Shown piece by piece: positions 1-9,167 of a stretch of 26,750 bases of DNA. The stretch spans positions 1-26,750 of the forward strand of contig CAXSEF010000041.1 of NCBI GenBank assembly GCA_964236535.1. Reading direction: 5' to 3'. Position numbers and translations under genes: made by a program. The notes below the pieces were generated by a model that was not told where the DNA came from, did not search any database, and was given only the letters and a program-made list of their open reading frames with translations. How positions within the stretch are numbered: position 1 is the stretch's first letter; each line of letters opens with the position of its first letter. This DNA comes from CAXSEF01 sp964236535 (lineage in GTDB: Bacteria > Pseudomonadota > Alphaproteobacteria > Acetobacterales > Acetobacteraceae).

Positions 1-338
1 GACGGCCGCAGCCCCGGACAGACCGGATCAGAGAACCCGATGCGCGGCAGCCGACGCTTTGCGGGTCCGGACGCGGTCCAAAGCGAGGTGCCATGGCCCG
101 CACGGGCCGTGGCATGCGGCCGGAGCAAGAGCCCCGTCCTGCCTGCTACCCGCGATCCACCATGCCGGCGGCGGCACCGCGGACGCCACCCCGTTGACGC
201 CGATCGCCAGCCTGTCGAACGCCCGGCGGTCTCGTTCAGCAGCAGCGCCTGTGCCGTAGCCAAGCAGAGTCCCGCGATGCCTGCCGCAAGCCCGTACGCC
301 CGCCACTCGCGCACTCGCGTGACCAGCTCGGCAAGCAC
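1..338 (-). CDS. Possible small membrane protein, partial or frameshifted
   Basis: A GTG at 338-336 follows an AAGG motif at good spacing, 21 bp after the stop of the preceding co-directional gene. The frame opens with a charged stretch (LAELVTRVREWR) and a strongly hydrophobic helix (AYGLAAGIAGLCLATAQALLL), then stays open to the window edge. After about position 245 the coding-like composition (G/C third positions, few Arg/Ser runs) moves to the -1 frame, which reads RAFDRLAIGVNGVASAVPPP and stops at 28. This could be a frameshifted gene, a sequencing error or chance. No family was recognised and the call is tentative. Confidence 0.25.
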   Translation of the reverse strand, partial: MLAELVTRVREWRAYGLAAGIAGLCLATAQALLLNETAGRSTGWRSASTGWRPRCRRRHGGSRVAGRTGLLLRPHATARAGHGTSLWTASGPAKRRLPRIGFSDPVCPGLRP

Positions 339-359
339 GTCTAGCCTTGCAGTAACGGC

Positions 360-740
360 CTAGTCCGTGGGCAGGTGCAGCGCGAAGCCGAGGGCGGGAC
401 GCATCCGGCTTTCCACCGCCGACTGCTGCGACGAGCCATACGAATAGCCGTCGCTCTGTCCGACCGAGCTGGAGCGGCGCATGACCGAGGGCTGCAGCGG
501 GTCGTCGATGCCGGCAGAAGCAAACGACGGCGCTAGGGTGTCTTCATTGGGCATCGGCGCCCTCTCGTAGCGTGACGCAGGCGCGGCGGCGGGGCCGGGC
601 GGGGCCACGGTGAAGTCGAGATTGGCGGCAGCCACCTGCACCGGGCTGGCAGCCCGGGCCGGGGCGACGGATGCGAGGGCTGCGGCGGCAAGGAGCAAGG
701 ACAGGAGGGGCACGCGCCCCGCGAGGGCCATGCGCTTCAT
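360..740 (-). CDS. Small secreted/periplasmic protein of unknown function
   Basis: This 126-aa protein has a clear Sec signal peptide: MKRMAL, a hydrophobic core (VPLLSLLLAAAALASV) and an APARA-A cleavage site near residue 28. The mature part is low in complexity and rich in Pro, Ala, Ser and Tyr, and ends in SRMRPALGFALHLPTD. No domain is recognisable. Its ATG overlaps the stop codon of the upstream Nudix gene in an ATGA arrangement, so translational coupling is likely. An internal ATG at 731 is an alternative start but shortens the charged n-region. The function is unknown. Export is the only property the sequence supports well. Confidence 0.6.
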   Translation of the reverse strand: MKRMALAGRVPLLSLLLAAAALASVAPARAASPVQVAAANLDFTVAPPGPAAAPASRYERAPMPNEDTLAPSFASAGIDDPLQPSVMRRSSSVGQSDGYSYGSSQQSAVESRMRPALGFALHLPTD

Positions 741-1303
741 GACGAGAGGGCTCCGGCAAAGGGTAGGCGTTCGGTGCCGCGGCGATCCTCGAGCGGATTG
801 ACACGCGGTGCACCAAGCGGCCCGTCGCCGGATGCGCGCCATGCATCCAGGGCCCAGCGCACGGTCGGGAACGCGAGTTCGTCCCAGGGAATGTCGGCCC
901 AGGCGAACAATCCGACCTCGAGACTCTCCTCGCCGGCGACGATCAGGCATTCGGCCTGCTCGTCCGCGAAGCGGGCCCGGTAGAGCAGCTGAACCTGCCC
1001 GATCCGGCTGATGCTGTAGATCGCGAGCAGCCCGTCGGTCACGATCGTCGCACCGGCCTCCTCGGCGGCTTCGCGGGCGGCGCCTTCCTCGGGCGTCTCG
1101 TCCAGTTCGAGGTAGCCGGCGGGCAGGGTCCACCAGCCGCGCCGCGGCTCGATCGCGCGGCGGCACAGCAGCACCCGGCCGGTGTGGGCGACGACTGAGC
1201 CCACGACGATCCTGGGGTTGGCGTAGTCGACATGGCCGCACTGGGTGCAGACCAGCCGCTCCCTGGTGTCGCCGTCGGGTACGCTGCGCATGAACTCCGG
1301 CAT
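737..1303 (-). CDS. Nudix hydrolase with N-terminal half zinc ribbon
   Basis: This 188-aa protein has a complete Nudix box at about residues 63-85 (G-x5-E-x7-REAAEEAGA, including REAAEE). Such enzymes use Mg2+ to hydrolyse X-linked nucleoside diphosphates. Before it lies a CTQCGHVDYANP segment (Cys19, Cys22). This matches the zinc-ribbon-like N-terminus of the COG1051 ADP-ribose/NADH pyrophosphatase-like branch. The substrate cannot be read from sequence. ATG 1303 was chosen because the domain starts just after it. No strong Shine-Dalgarno was seen, and ATG 1291 or GTG 1318 are alternatives. The 3' end overlaps the secreted-protein gene by 4 bp. Confidence 0.85.
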   Translation of the reverse strand: MPEFMRSVPDGDTRERLVCTQCGHVDYANPRIVVGSVVAHTGRVLLCRRAIEPRRGWWTLPAGYLELDETPEEGAAREAAEEAGATIVTDGLLAIYSISRIGQVQLLYRARFADEQAECLIVAGEESLEVGLFAWADIPWDELAFPTVRWALDAWRASGDGPLGAPRVNPLEDRRGTERLPFAGALSS

Positions 1304-1393
1304 TGCGCAAAGGTGCACGACCCGGAAGGCGGCATCAACACTCGGTGAGAGAGTTGAACTTTGTTACAGGCCTGGACCCGGGCATGACGACAC

Positions 1394-1606
1394 TCAGACC
1401 GAGATGTTGAGCAGCGTGCCGCGCGGTGCTGGTCGGCCACCCGTCGTGTCCGTCGAGGGCAGGACAGCTTTGAGTCGCGCGCCCTGGGTCTCGGACGCGG
1501 ATGCGTTGACCTGGGTCGCCGGGGCGCCTGGCGGGGCGCTGACCGGGGAGCCGGGCCGTGCTGCGGTCGGCTGGGAGAACGCGGAGAGCGAGGGAATGGA
1601 CACCAT
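1394..1606 (-). CDS. Small hypothetical protein (70 aa)
   Basis: This ATG-initiated 70-codon frame has strong G/C third-position bias. It encodes a Pro/Ala/Ser/Thr-rich, probably disordered peptide ending in RGTLLNISV. The C-terminal pattern (basic residue, G, small hydrophobics, N-hydrophobic-V) resembles short, poorly characterised proteins common in Acetobacteraceae; that link is from memory and unverified. It lies upstream of the Nudix gene on the same strand and stands apart from pgk. The overlapping frame at 1335-1613 has a worse composition and is treated as its shadow. The function is unknown. Confidence 0.45.
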   Translation of the reverse strand: MVSIPSLSAFSQPTAARPGSPVSAPPGAPATQVNASASETQGARLKAVLPSTDTTGGRPAPRGTLLNISV

Positions 1607-1703
1607 GCGCCATTCTTAGCGGCGCTCGGTTGCCGAACCGTTAACGGCCGGCTCGGAGGCCGGCTGCTGCGGCCGGTCCGCGGCAGCACCCACCACCAGG
1701 TCC

Positions 1704-2909
1704 TCACCCCGGAAACACGGTCCCCTCCAGTGCCGCGATGCCCGGCAGCACCTTGCCCTCCAGCCACTCGAGGAACGCGCCGCCGGCGGTCGAGACGTAG
1801 CTCATCTGCTCCAGCACCCCGGCATGGCGCAGCGCCGCCACGGTGTCGCCCCCGCCCGCCACGCTGCGCAGCCGCCCCGCCTGCGTCGCCGCCGCGACCG
1901 CGTGCGCGAGCGCCACCGTCGCGGCGTCGAACGGCGGCGTCTCGAACGCGCCGAGCGGGCCGTTCCACACCAGCGTGCGCAGCGATCCCAGCCGTGCCAC
2001 CAGCGCCTCCACGGTGTGCGGGCCGACGTCAAGGATCATCGCGTCGCGCGGCACGTCGTCGATCGCCATCACCCGGGTCGGCGGGTCGGCGCGGAACTCG
2101 GTCGCGGTCACCGCGTCGACCGGCAGCACGATCTCGCAGCCGCCCGCCCTGGCGCGGGCCAGGATGTCGCGCGCGGTCTCGTGCATGTCGGCCTCCTGCA
2201 GCGAGCGGCCGACGCCCACCCCCTGCGCCGCGAGGAAGGTGTTGGCCATCGCGCCGCCGATCACCAGCACGTCGACCCGGCCCAGCACGTTGCCGATCAG
2301 GTCGAGCTTGGTCGAGACCTTGGCGCCGCCAACAACGGCCGCCACCGGCCGTTCCGGATCGGTGAGCGCCGCCGACAGCGCCTCCAGCTCGCGCTGCATC
2401 AGCCGGCCGGCATGCGACGGCAGATATTGCGCCACGCCGTGCGTGCTGGCGTGGGCGCGGTGCGCGGCAGAGAACGCGTCGTTGACATACACGTCGGCCA
2501 GCGCCGCGAGATGGCGTGACAGGTCGGGGTCGTTCGCCTCCTCGCCGGGGTGGAACCGGGTGTTCTCCAGCAGCAGGATGTCGCCGTCGCGCATTGCCGC
2601 CACCGCCGTCTCGGCCACCGGCCCGATGCAGTCGGTCGCGAACCCCACCGGGCGCCCGATCGCCTCCTCCAGCGCCGCCGCCATCGGCCGCAGCGACATC
2701 GACGGCACGACCCGACCCTTCGGACGGTCGAAATGACTGGCAACGATCACCCGCGCGCCCTTCTCGGCCAGTTCGGTGATGGTCGGGGCCACGCGCTGCA
2801 GCCGCGAGATGTCGGTGATCCGGCCGTCGCGCATCGGCAGGTTGAAGTCGACGCGAAGCAGGACCCGCAGGCCGTGCGGGTTGAACGAATCGATCGTGCT
2901 GAACGCCAT
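1704..2909 (-). CDS. pgk: Phosphoglycerate kinase
   Basis: This 401-aa cytosolic enzyme interconverts 1,3-bisphosphoglycerate + ADP and 3-phosphoglycerate + ATP. The N-terminal substrate loop is LLRVDFNLPMRDGRITD (about 17-33). It is followed by ASHFDRPKG, LLLENTRFHPGEE, the hinge/nucleotide region VVGGAKVSTKL, and the C-terminal VAGGGDTVAALRHAG. Length is normal for the family. ATG 2909 is preceded by AGGAG seven bases upstream. The gene follows gap on the same strand, the usual partner order. The 194-bp gap between them holds a large hairpin element (2921-3103) that could terminate, process or stabilise the gap message. Confidence 0.97.
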   Translation of the reverse strand: MAFSTIDSFNPHGLRVLLRVDFNLPMRDGRITDISRLQRVAPTITELAEKGARVIVASHFDRPKGRVVPSMSLRPMAAALEEAIGRPVGFATDCIGPVAETAVAAMRDGDILLLENTRFHPGEEANDPDLSRHLAALADVYVNDAFSAAHRAHASTHGVAQYLPSHAGRLMQRELEALSAALTDPERPVAAVVGGAKVSTKLDLIGNVLGRVDVLVIGGAMANTFLAAQGVGVGRSLQEADMHETARDILARARAGGCEIVLPVDAVTATEFRADPPTRVMAIDDVPRDAMILDVGPHTVEALVARLGSLRTLVWNGPLGAFETPPFDAATVALAHAVAAATQAGRLRSVAGGGDTVAALRHAGVLEQMSYVSTAGGAFLEWLEGKVLPGIAALEGTVFPG

Positions 2910-2920
2910 GTCGTGCTCCT

Positions 2921-3103
2921 GCAAAGCGAGTCCGGAGGCTCTGCCTCTGGACTCAATCAAAGGCGAAGCCTTGGAATCTGTCTCAAGGCCCTGTCGCCCC
3001 TCATCCGGTGATGGGCGACTGGGCCGAAGTCGTGCGGGTCTTGGAGTCGTGCGGGTCTGGGGGCTCAGCCCCGGCGTGTCCAGGGCAGAGCCCTGGCCTC
3101 GCT
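2921..3103 (+). repeat. Hairpin-chain interspersed repeat, copy A (diverged)
   Basis: It opens with the family's first hairpin at 2932-2950 (CCGGAGGC, TCT loop, GCCTCTGG). It ends with a CCAGGGC/GCCCTGG hairpin with AGA loop at 3080-3096 and a GGGGC/GCCCC hairpin at 3060-3072. The middle has diverged into a longer stem: GTCGCCC at 2993-2999 pairs with GGGCGAC at 3013-3019, flanked by GGCC/GGCC. It fills the whole gap-pgk intergenic space. Confidence 0.75.
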
Positions 3104-4120
<1,017 letters not shown>

Positions 4121-4448
4121 TGTACTGTCCCTCATCGCATTTGCAGCCTTGTTTACAGGCCGCGCCCTGGGTTTTCCAGCGGCCTCGCGGCATGGCGGCC
4201 CCGCCACGGGACGGCGGCAGGCACCCTCGGCCGTGCGCACCGGAGTGCCGCGCCGCGCCGGGCCGGCAGGGCAGCGCGTTGCGGGAGGCACCAAGACCCG
4301 CTCCTGAGAACTCGCTCTGCCGAGTCAGCTGGCGTGCCTGTGCGGACACCGGAGCGGAGCGGCCCCAGGCCACCCGGGGGGCTGTGAGCACCGGAGCGCA
4401 GCACAAGCGCGTCAGATGACCGGCAGAGGTGAGTTCCCGGACGCGCTT
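4121..4448. other. Intergenic region upstream of gap
   Basis: These 328 bp lie between the EAL gene stop and the gap start and must hold the gap leader and probably its promoter. No convincing -35/-10 pair was found; the only AT-rich patch is about 4140-4180. ACCGGAG occurs three times (near 4237, 4348 and 4390), with no obvious regulatory reading. Open frames here look like out-of-frame noise. Confidence 0.4.
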
Positions 4449-5597
4449 TCAGCAGCGCTCGCATTGGGGGGTGGGCGAGCGGCACGACGCGCGCTCGGCG
4501 GCCCCCAGCACCTTCTGCTCGCCGGCGATCGCCTGCTCGATTGTCTGGCGGAACGCCTCGGCCGAGCTGTCCCAAGCTTCCGGGTCGCGCTCGTAGTCGG
4601 TGATCACCTGGTGGAAGCGCTTGTGCGCCCGGCCGCAGGGAGTGTCGTGCAGGCCCTCTTGGTCGAGCCAGTGGCCGATCGTGCACGCGTGCGGGTCGTG
4701 GATCGATGCGGGCCAGGTCGGTGTCATGGGCTGGTTCATCAGCACCTTGCAGGTCTCGGCGATGACCAGATGCGCCGCATACACCCCCAGCAGGCAGTTC
4801 GGCGTGCGCGCATGGGGGCCGGGCCGGTGCGCCGCAAGCCACCCCGCGAGCGCGTCGCTGGCCATCGGCATCGCGATCGCGTGGCCCTGCGCCGCGTCCA
4901 CGCCGAGCACCCGCAGCGCGTTGACGATCGCCTCGCTCTCGACGCCTTCGATCACCAGCCGCTTGCGCAGCCCGCGCGCCAGCGAGGTCATGCTCGAGAC
5001 GAACTGCAGGTCGTCTGGCTTGTGCAGCAGGCTGCGGACGAACGCCTGGTCAAGCTTGATCGAGTCGACCGGGAGCTGGCGCAGGCGGAGCAGCGAGGAA
5101 TACGCCGACCCCACGTCGTCGAGCGCGATGCGCAGCCCGGCCCTGCGCAGTGCCCCGATCTCGGCGAATGCCGCCGAGGGGTCGAGGAACTGGTCGCCCT
5201 CGAGGATCTCGAGCGTGATCTGCCCCGCGTCCATTCCCTCCTCGGCCAGGGCCAGGATCAGCCGGCGCGAGAAGTCGCGCGATGTCATCAGCGCCGGGCC
5301 GACGTTGAACGACAGGCCCAGCCTGGGATGAAGGTGCCGGCACGAGCGCCAGGTCCGGGCGGCGAGGCGCAGCGACTGGAACAGCAGCGAGTCGAACTCG
5401 GCAAGGTCGAAGCTGCGGAGGAACTCGCCCGGCGGGATGATGCGGGTGCCGTGCTGCAGCCGGCCCAGAACCTCGACCCCGAACACCTCGCCCGAACACA
5501 GGCCGACGATCGGCTGGTAGTGGTTGACGAGGCAGCCCCGCGCCAGCAGGTCGCGATGGAAACTCGCCTCTGCGGACCGCACCCGTCGCTTTGCCAT
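4449..5597 (-). CDS. EAL-domain c-di-GMP phosphodiesterase with C-terminal CZB zinc-sensing domain
   Basis: This 382-aa soluble protein has an EAL domain (about 20-255) that is expected to linearise c-di-GMP. The signature Glu is in GVEVLGR (an EVL variant), Asn98 is in LSFNVGP, Glu130 is in ITLEILE, the metal Asp pair is in ALDDVGSAYSSL (160-161), Lys181 is in SIKLDQAF, and Glu218 is in IEGVE. The set looks complete. Residues about 270-350 match a chemoreceptor zinc-binding (CZB) domain: His276, Cys305 in HACTIGHWL, and His325/His329 spaced by four. CZB domains bind zinc tightly and gate cyclases or chemoreceptors, so zinc or an oxidant probably controls this activity. AAGGA precedes ATG 5597. 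The CZB assignment is from motif only. Confidence 0.88.
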   Translation of the reverse strand: MAKRRVRSAEASFHRDLLARGCLVNHYQPIVGLCSGEVFGVEVLGRLQHGTRIIPPGEFLRSFDLAEFDSLLFQSLRLAARTWRSCRHLHPRLGLSFNVGPALMTSRDFSRRLILALAEEGMDAGQITLEILEGDQFLDPSAAFAEIGALRRAGLRIALDDVGSAYSSLLRLRQLPVDSIKLDQAFVRSLLHKPDDLQFVSSMTSLARGLRKRLVIEGVESEAIVNALRVLGVDAAQGHAIAMPMASDALAGWLAAHRPGPHARTPNCLLGVYAAHLVIAETCKVLMNQPMTPTWPASIHDPHACTIGHWLDQEGLHDTPCGRAHKRFHQVITDYERDPEAWDSSAEAFRQTIEQAIAGEQKVLGAAERASCRSPTPQCERC

Positions 5598-5887
5598 GCT
5601 GCCGCTTCCTTGCGTCGGATCGCGCCAGCCAACGACCGGCTTCGCAGCCTCCCGCCGGACGGCGGGCAGGCGGACCGCGCGCCCGGCCGCAGAGTGACAA
5701 ATCGGGACCACGTCGAGCCCGCATCCTGTCTACGGCAGCGACCTTAAGAAACCATGTGGAAACCCGCGCACCCGGTTGGGCCGCGCACTATGCGTCGCCG
5801 TGCCGCGTTGCACCCTCTGCCAAGCCTGATCCTCGTCCGCAGCCGACGGAGCGGCCTTGCGCGCGGTGCGGCCGCGCGCAGCTCCGC

Positions 5888-8152
5888 TCACCCCAGTCCC
5901 AGCCGCCGCCGCACCAGTGTCTCGACCCGTGCCGCAGTGGGCCGATCGGCAAGGCCCGCGATGTCGTCCGCCCCCACGAACACGCCGTCGACGCCGAGCC
6001 AGCGCTCCCAGCCGAACCCCTGGGCCGCCTCGATCCCGAACCGCGGCGCGGTGCCCAGCACGCCGGCGCGGTACGGCTCCTCCTGCTGGGCGAACAGCTC
6101 CCAGCATGGCAGCGAGGCCACCGCGACGTTCAGGCCGGACGCCGCCAGCGATGCCCGCGCCGCCATGGCGACCGCAACCTCCGCCCCGCTCGCGATCAGG
6201 GTGGTGTGGCGCGGGCCGTCCGGCTCGTGCAGGACGTAGCCGCCACGCCGGCACCGGCCGGGCTGCTCCGCTGCGCCCACCGGCGCCGCCGCGGACCGGC
6301 CGTCCGGTCCGGGCTCATGCGGCAGCGCCTGCGCGGCAGGGCGGCGCGACAGCACCAGCAGGCTCGGCCCGTCATGGCGCCGCATCGCCAATTCGCAGCA
6401 CTGCGCGACCTCCTCCGCGTCGGCGGGGCGCAGCACGTGCAGGCCGGGCACCGCGCGCAGGCTGGCGAGGTTGCCCGCCGGCAGGTGCGAGGCCGCCTCG
6501 TCGTCCTGGGTCAGCACCGCGATCACCCGCCGGTGCATCCGCGCCGCGAGCTGCAACGCCGGGCGCATCACGTCGCCCGCGGCAAACGGCGCCTGCACCG
6601 AGGGGATCAGCCCGCCATGCAGCGCCACGCCGTTGAGCGCCGCGGCCATTCCCAGCTCGCGGCCGCCCCAGTGCACGTGCCGCCCGCCATAGGCGCCGGC
6701 GCTGACCCTGCCACCGGCCTGGGCGCCGGCCTGGGCGGCGCGAGCGGACGGACCGCGCCGGCGCACGGCGCCGTCCGGGCCGGTGTTGTGGCGCGAGGCA
6801 TGCCCGCCACCGCCGCGAAGGCCGTCCAATCCCCCTGCGACCGGGTCGTCGGCGGTCACGTCGTCGCCGGATCGCCCGCCGAGCAGCTCCGGCACCGCGG
6901 CTGCCAGCGCCTCCAGCACCCGGTTGCTGATCGATTCCTCGCCGCGGCCGCCCAAGCCTGGCGGCCTCGCGAGCACCGGGTGGCTGGCGGACCTCGCGGC
7001 TTCGGCACGGGACGGCTCGGCGCCGGCCCCTGCGTTGCCGGTGACTCCCGACTCCGCAGACGCGGCCGCTGCGCCGGAACTGTCAGCGTTGTCCGTCCGC
7101 GCCGTCCGCCGGCCGGGAGGGCCACGCAGCACCGCAAGCGCGCTCTGCCAGCCCTCCGGCAGCCGGCCGGCGAGCACGCGCTCGAACTCGCCGCGCCGCT
7201 GGTGGCGGGCCAGCCGCTTCAGCCAGGCCCGGCGCGACGCGGCGCCGCGCCGGCCGGCCTCGTGCCACAGCGCCTCCGCCGGATCGTCCGGCACGAACCC
7301 GGCGGACGCCAGGGCCGCCGCCGCGCCGGTCGGGCCGCTGGGCCGGAGCACGTCCGCCGCGGGTTCGTGGAATCCTGGACCCGGCGTGGGTCGGCCAGGA
7401 CCAGGATCCGCGGCGCCACTGCACGCGATCAGCGCCGGCTTGCGCCCACGCAGCGCCGCCGACAGCGCCGCCGGCAGTGCCGCCTCGTCGCCCGCCTCGA
7501 CCCGTCGAACCGACCAGCCCAGCGCCGCAAAACGCCGCAGGATGTCGTCGCCTCCACCGGTGCCCGCCTGCCCCCGGCTCGGCTGTCCCCAGCCAGCCTG
7601 TCCCCAGCTCGACGAACTGCATCCCGGCTGGTCCGCTTCCTGCTGGCCGGACCCGGCGTTGCCCCACCCGGCCGGGCCGGGCTGGGCGCGACCGGGGTAG
7701 CCGCCGACCTGGCACAGCACGGTCAGCCGCTCGAGCCGCAGCTCGCCGGCAAGGCAGGCCGCCTCCAGGCTGATGCCGGTCGCAAGCTCGCTCGCCCCGG
7801 CCACCACCCAGGTCCGGTGGTCGACCAGGGACCGGCCGAAGCGCGCCGCCATCATCCGCTCGGCGAGCGCCATGCCCACTGCGGTCGCAAACCCGAAGCC
7901 CGGTGGCCCGGGTGCCGCCTCCACCGCCGCATGGCCGCCGAAGCCGGGCGCCTCGCCCTCGCTTACCTGGCCGGTCAGCCGCAGCAGCCCGTGCAACAGC
8001 CGCCCGCCATCGGCGGCCGAGACCAGGAAGCGGTCGCGGTCCGGCCAGGCCGGATCCGCGGCGTCGAAGCGCAGGAACCGGGACCACAGCACGCTTGCCA
8101 GACCGGCGAGGCTTGCGGCCACCGGTTCCGCGTCCATCAGGGCCCGCGACAT
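5888..8152 (-). CDS. Degenerate transketolase homologue, probable pseudoenzyme
   Basis: This uninterrupted 754-aa frame aligns in order with transketolase: WPDRDRF (36-42), FATAVGMALAERM (88-100), DHRTWVVAG (111-119), DILRRFAALGWSVRRV (203-218), AASRRAWLKRLARH (304-317), GMAAALNGVALHGGLIP (501-517), CWELFAQQ and GFGWERWLG. The cofactor and catalytic motifs are gone. SGHPGAPMG is absent, NGHG reads AADGG, TPGHPE reads APGFGG, and the thiamine diphosphate motif GDG..EG reads GASELATG (119-126). The NNISIDG loop is replaced by a Gly/Gln/Trp-rich insert (about 151-200) and SADLT is missing. The activating Glu (REL, Glu499) and one His (SHLP, His556) remain. Transketolase activity is unlikely. It could be a regulatory or scaffold paralogue, or a decaying gene that still has an open frame. 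ATG 8137 is an alternative start. Confidence 0.85.
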   Translation of the reverse strand: MSRALMDAEPVAASLAGLASVLWSRFLRFDAADPAWPDRDRFLVSAADGGRLLHGLLRLTGQVSEGEAPGFGGHAAVEAAPGPPGFGFATAVGMALAERMMAARFGRSLVDHRTWVVAGASELATGISLEAACLAGELRLERLTVLCQVGGYPGRAQPGPAGWGNAGSGQQEADQPGCSSSSWGQAGWGQPSRGQAGTGGGDDILRRFAALGWSVRRVEAGDEAALPAALSAALRGRKPALIACSGAADPGPGRPTPGPGFHEPAADVLRPSGPTGAAAALASAGFVPDDPAEALWHEAGRRGAASRRAWLKRLARHQRRGEFERVLAGRLPEGWQSALAVLRGPPGRRTARTDNADSSGAAAASAESGVTGNAGAGAEPSRAEAARSASHPVLARPPGLGGRGEESISNRVLEALAAAVPELLGGRSGDDVTADDPVAGGLDGLRGGGGHASRHNTGPDGAVRRRGPSARAAQAGAQAGGRVSAGAYGGRHVHWGGRELGMAAALNGVALHGGLIPSVQAPFAAGDVMRPALQLAARMHRRVIAVLTQDDEAASHLPAGNLASLRAVPGLHVLRPADAEEVAQCCELAMRRHDGPSLLVLSRRPAAQALPHEPGPDGRSAAAPVGAAEQPGRCRRGGYVLHEPDGPRHTTLIASGAEVAVAMAARASLAASGLNVAVASLPCWELFAQQEEPYRAGVLGTAPRFGIEAAQGFGWERWLGVDGVFVGADDIAGLADRPTAARVETLVRRRLGLG

Positions 8153-8434
8153 CGCCCGCGTGGCGCGGCAGGAGTCGAGTTCGGTCGTGCATCCCTCCTG
8201 CCTGGGCCACCCGATCGGGCCTTCGTCGAGGTGCTTGGCGCGGCCGTACCGGCAATGCGGGTTCGGCGGAGCGTGTCCGGGCTCACCCGGCCCGGGAGAC
8301 CCGGATTAGGCCCGCGGACAAGGTGGCGCAAGCCGTGGGGACGAACGCCAGGGCCGTGCAGATCCGCCGCGCGGCGGGAGTGGCGGGTCGGCGCTGCGCT
8401 TGCCCGGACGCGCGGCGCCTGCAAGGCTCGTCCG

Positions 8435-8887
8435 ATGCCCCGCCCGTTGCGCGCCCCCGGCCTGCTGCCGCTCATGCTGCTCGGCCTGCTGGCAGGATGC
8501 CATCTGATCGACCAGCGCACCTTCAACCCCACTGCCGGCACCAAGCCGCTGCCGCCCGCAGTCGCGGCAAAACCCGGCCCCACCCCGACCCCGCCGCTAC
8601 TGACCATCCGCTACGACACTGCGGATCCGCAGTACCGTGCGGCCTTGGCGACGGCGGTGGACGCGGCGCGGCGCCGCAAGCCCGACGTGCTGTTCGAGGT
8701 GGTGGTGCTGGTGCCCGCCGAGGGCACGCCGGCGCAGCAGGTCGAACTCGCCGAGGCTGCGCGGGTAGACGGGCACGACGTCGCCGCGGCGATCGTGGCC
8801 GACGGCGCCGACCCCGGGCAGGTCGAGCTGACCGCGCGCACCGATCCGGCACTGCAAGCGAAGGAGGTCCGGGTCTACGTCCACTGA
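8435..8887 (+). CDS. Small lipoprotein, conserved hypothetical
   Basis: This 150-aa protein starts MPRPLRAPGLLPLMLLGLLAGC, a lipoprotein signal with lipobox LAGC (Cys22). A Pro/Thr-rich linker (about 37-52) leads to a compact alpha/beta domain starting LLTIRYDTADPQYRAALA and ending ARTDPALQAKEVRVYVH. The domain resembles short envelope proteins of unknown function found beside transketolase genes in Acetobacteraceae; this is recalled, not searched. AAGG precedes ATG 8435. It diverges from the transketolase-like gene across 282 bp in which no clear promoter was recognised. A large plus-strand frame fused to its 5' side is antisense to the transketolase homologue and is not part of it. Confidence 0.75.
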   Translation: MPRPLRAPGLLPLMLLGLLAGCHLIDQRTFNPTAGTKPLPPAVAAKPGPTPTPPLLTIRYDTADPQYRAALATAVDAARRRKPDVLFEVVVLVPAEGTPAQQVELAEAARVDGHDVAAAIVADGADPGQVELTARTDPALQAKEVRVYVH

Positions 8888-9020
8888 GAGCGTGCAGGGA
8901 AACAGGACCGCGCACTCCTTCGCCCGCACGACGGCGGCCCGGGCGAGCCGTTGCAACCCTGCGCGGTCAGAGCCGCCAACAGGCGGAAGCCTCGCGCCAG
9001 CCCGTCACATCAACCCGCCA

Positions 9021-9166
9021 GGCAGGCAAGGCCAGGGGTGCTGCCTCTAGACGCAGCCATTGGCATCCCTGTACGTATGGAAGGTGTTTCCAGAAGGCCG
9101 CAGGCCTTGGCGGGTCCGGGCCTAGCCCGCGCAAGGTGCCGCTGGCCTGCTTGGGCCGGTGGAATG
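9021..9166 (+). repeat. Hairpin-chain interspersed repeat, copy B (long form)
   Basis: The copy runs from GGCAAGGCC through degenerate first and second hairpins, a third arm (CCAGAAGGCC / GGCCTTGG) and a fifth hairpin at 9139-9162, where CCGCTGGCC pairs with GGCCGGTGG. It lies between convergent genes and ends at the stop of the ParB/SerK-like gene. Confidence 0.75.
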
Positions 9167-9167
9167 C

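Noticed and set aside
4346..4402. Three ACCGGAG repeats upstream of gap as operator sites
   Set aside because: Too short and GC-rich to be distinguished from chance, with irregular spacing.
5591..8887. A 1098-codon plus-strand frame across the transketolase homologue
   Set aside because: It is antisense to a well-aligned minus-strand gene and rich in Arg/Pro/Ala as expected of shadow frames. Only its last part, from 8435, is a real gene.
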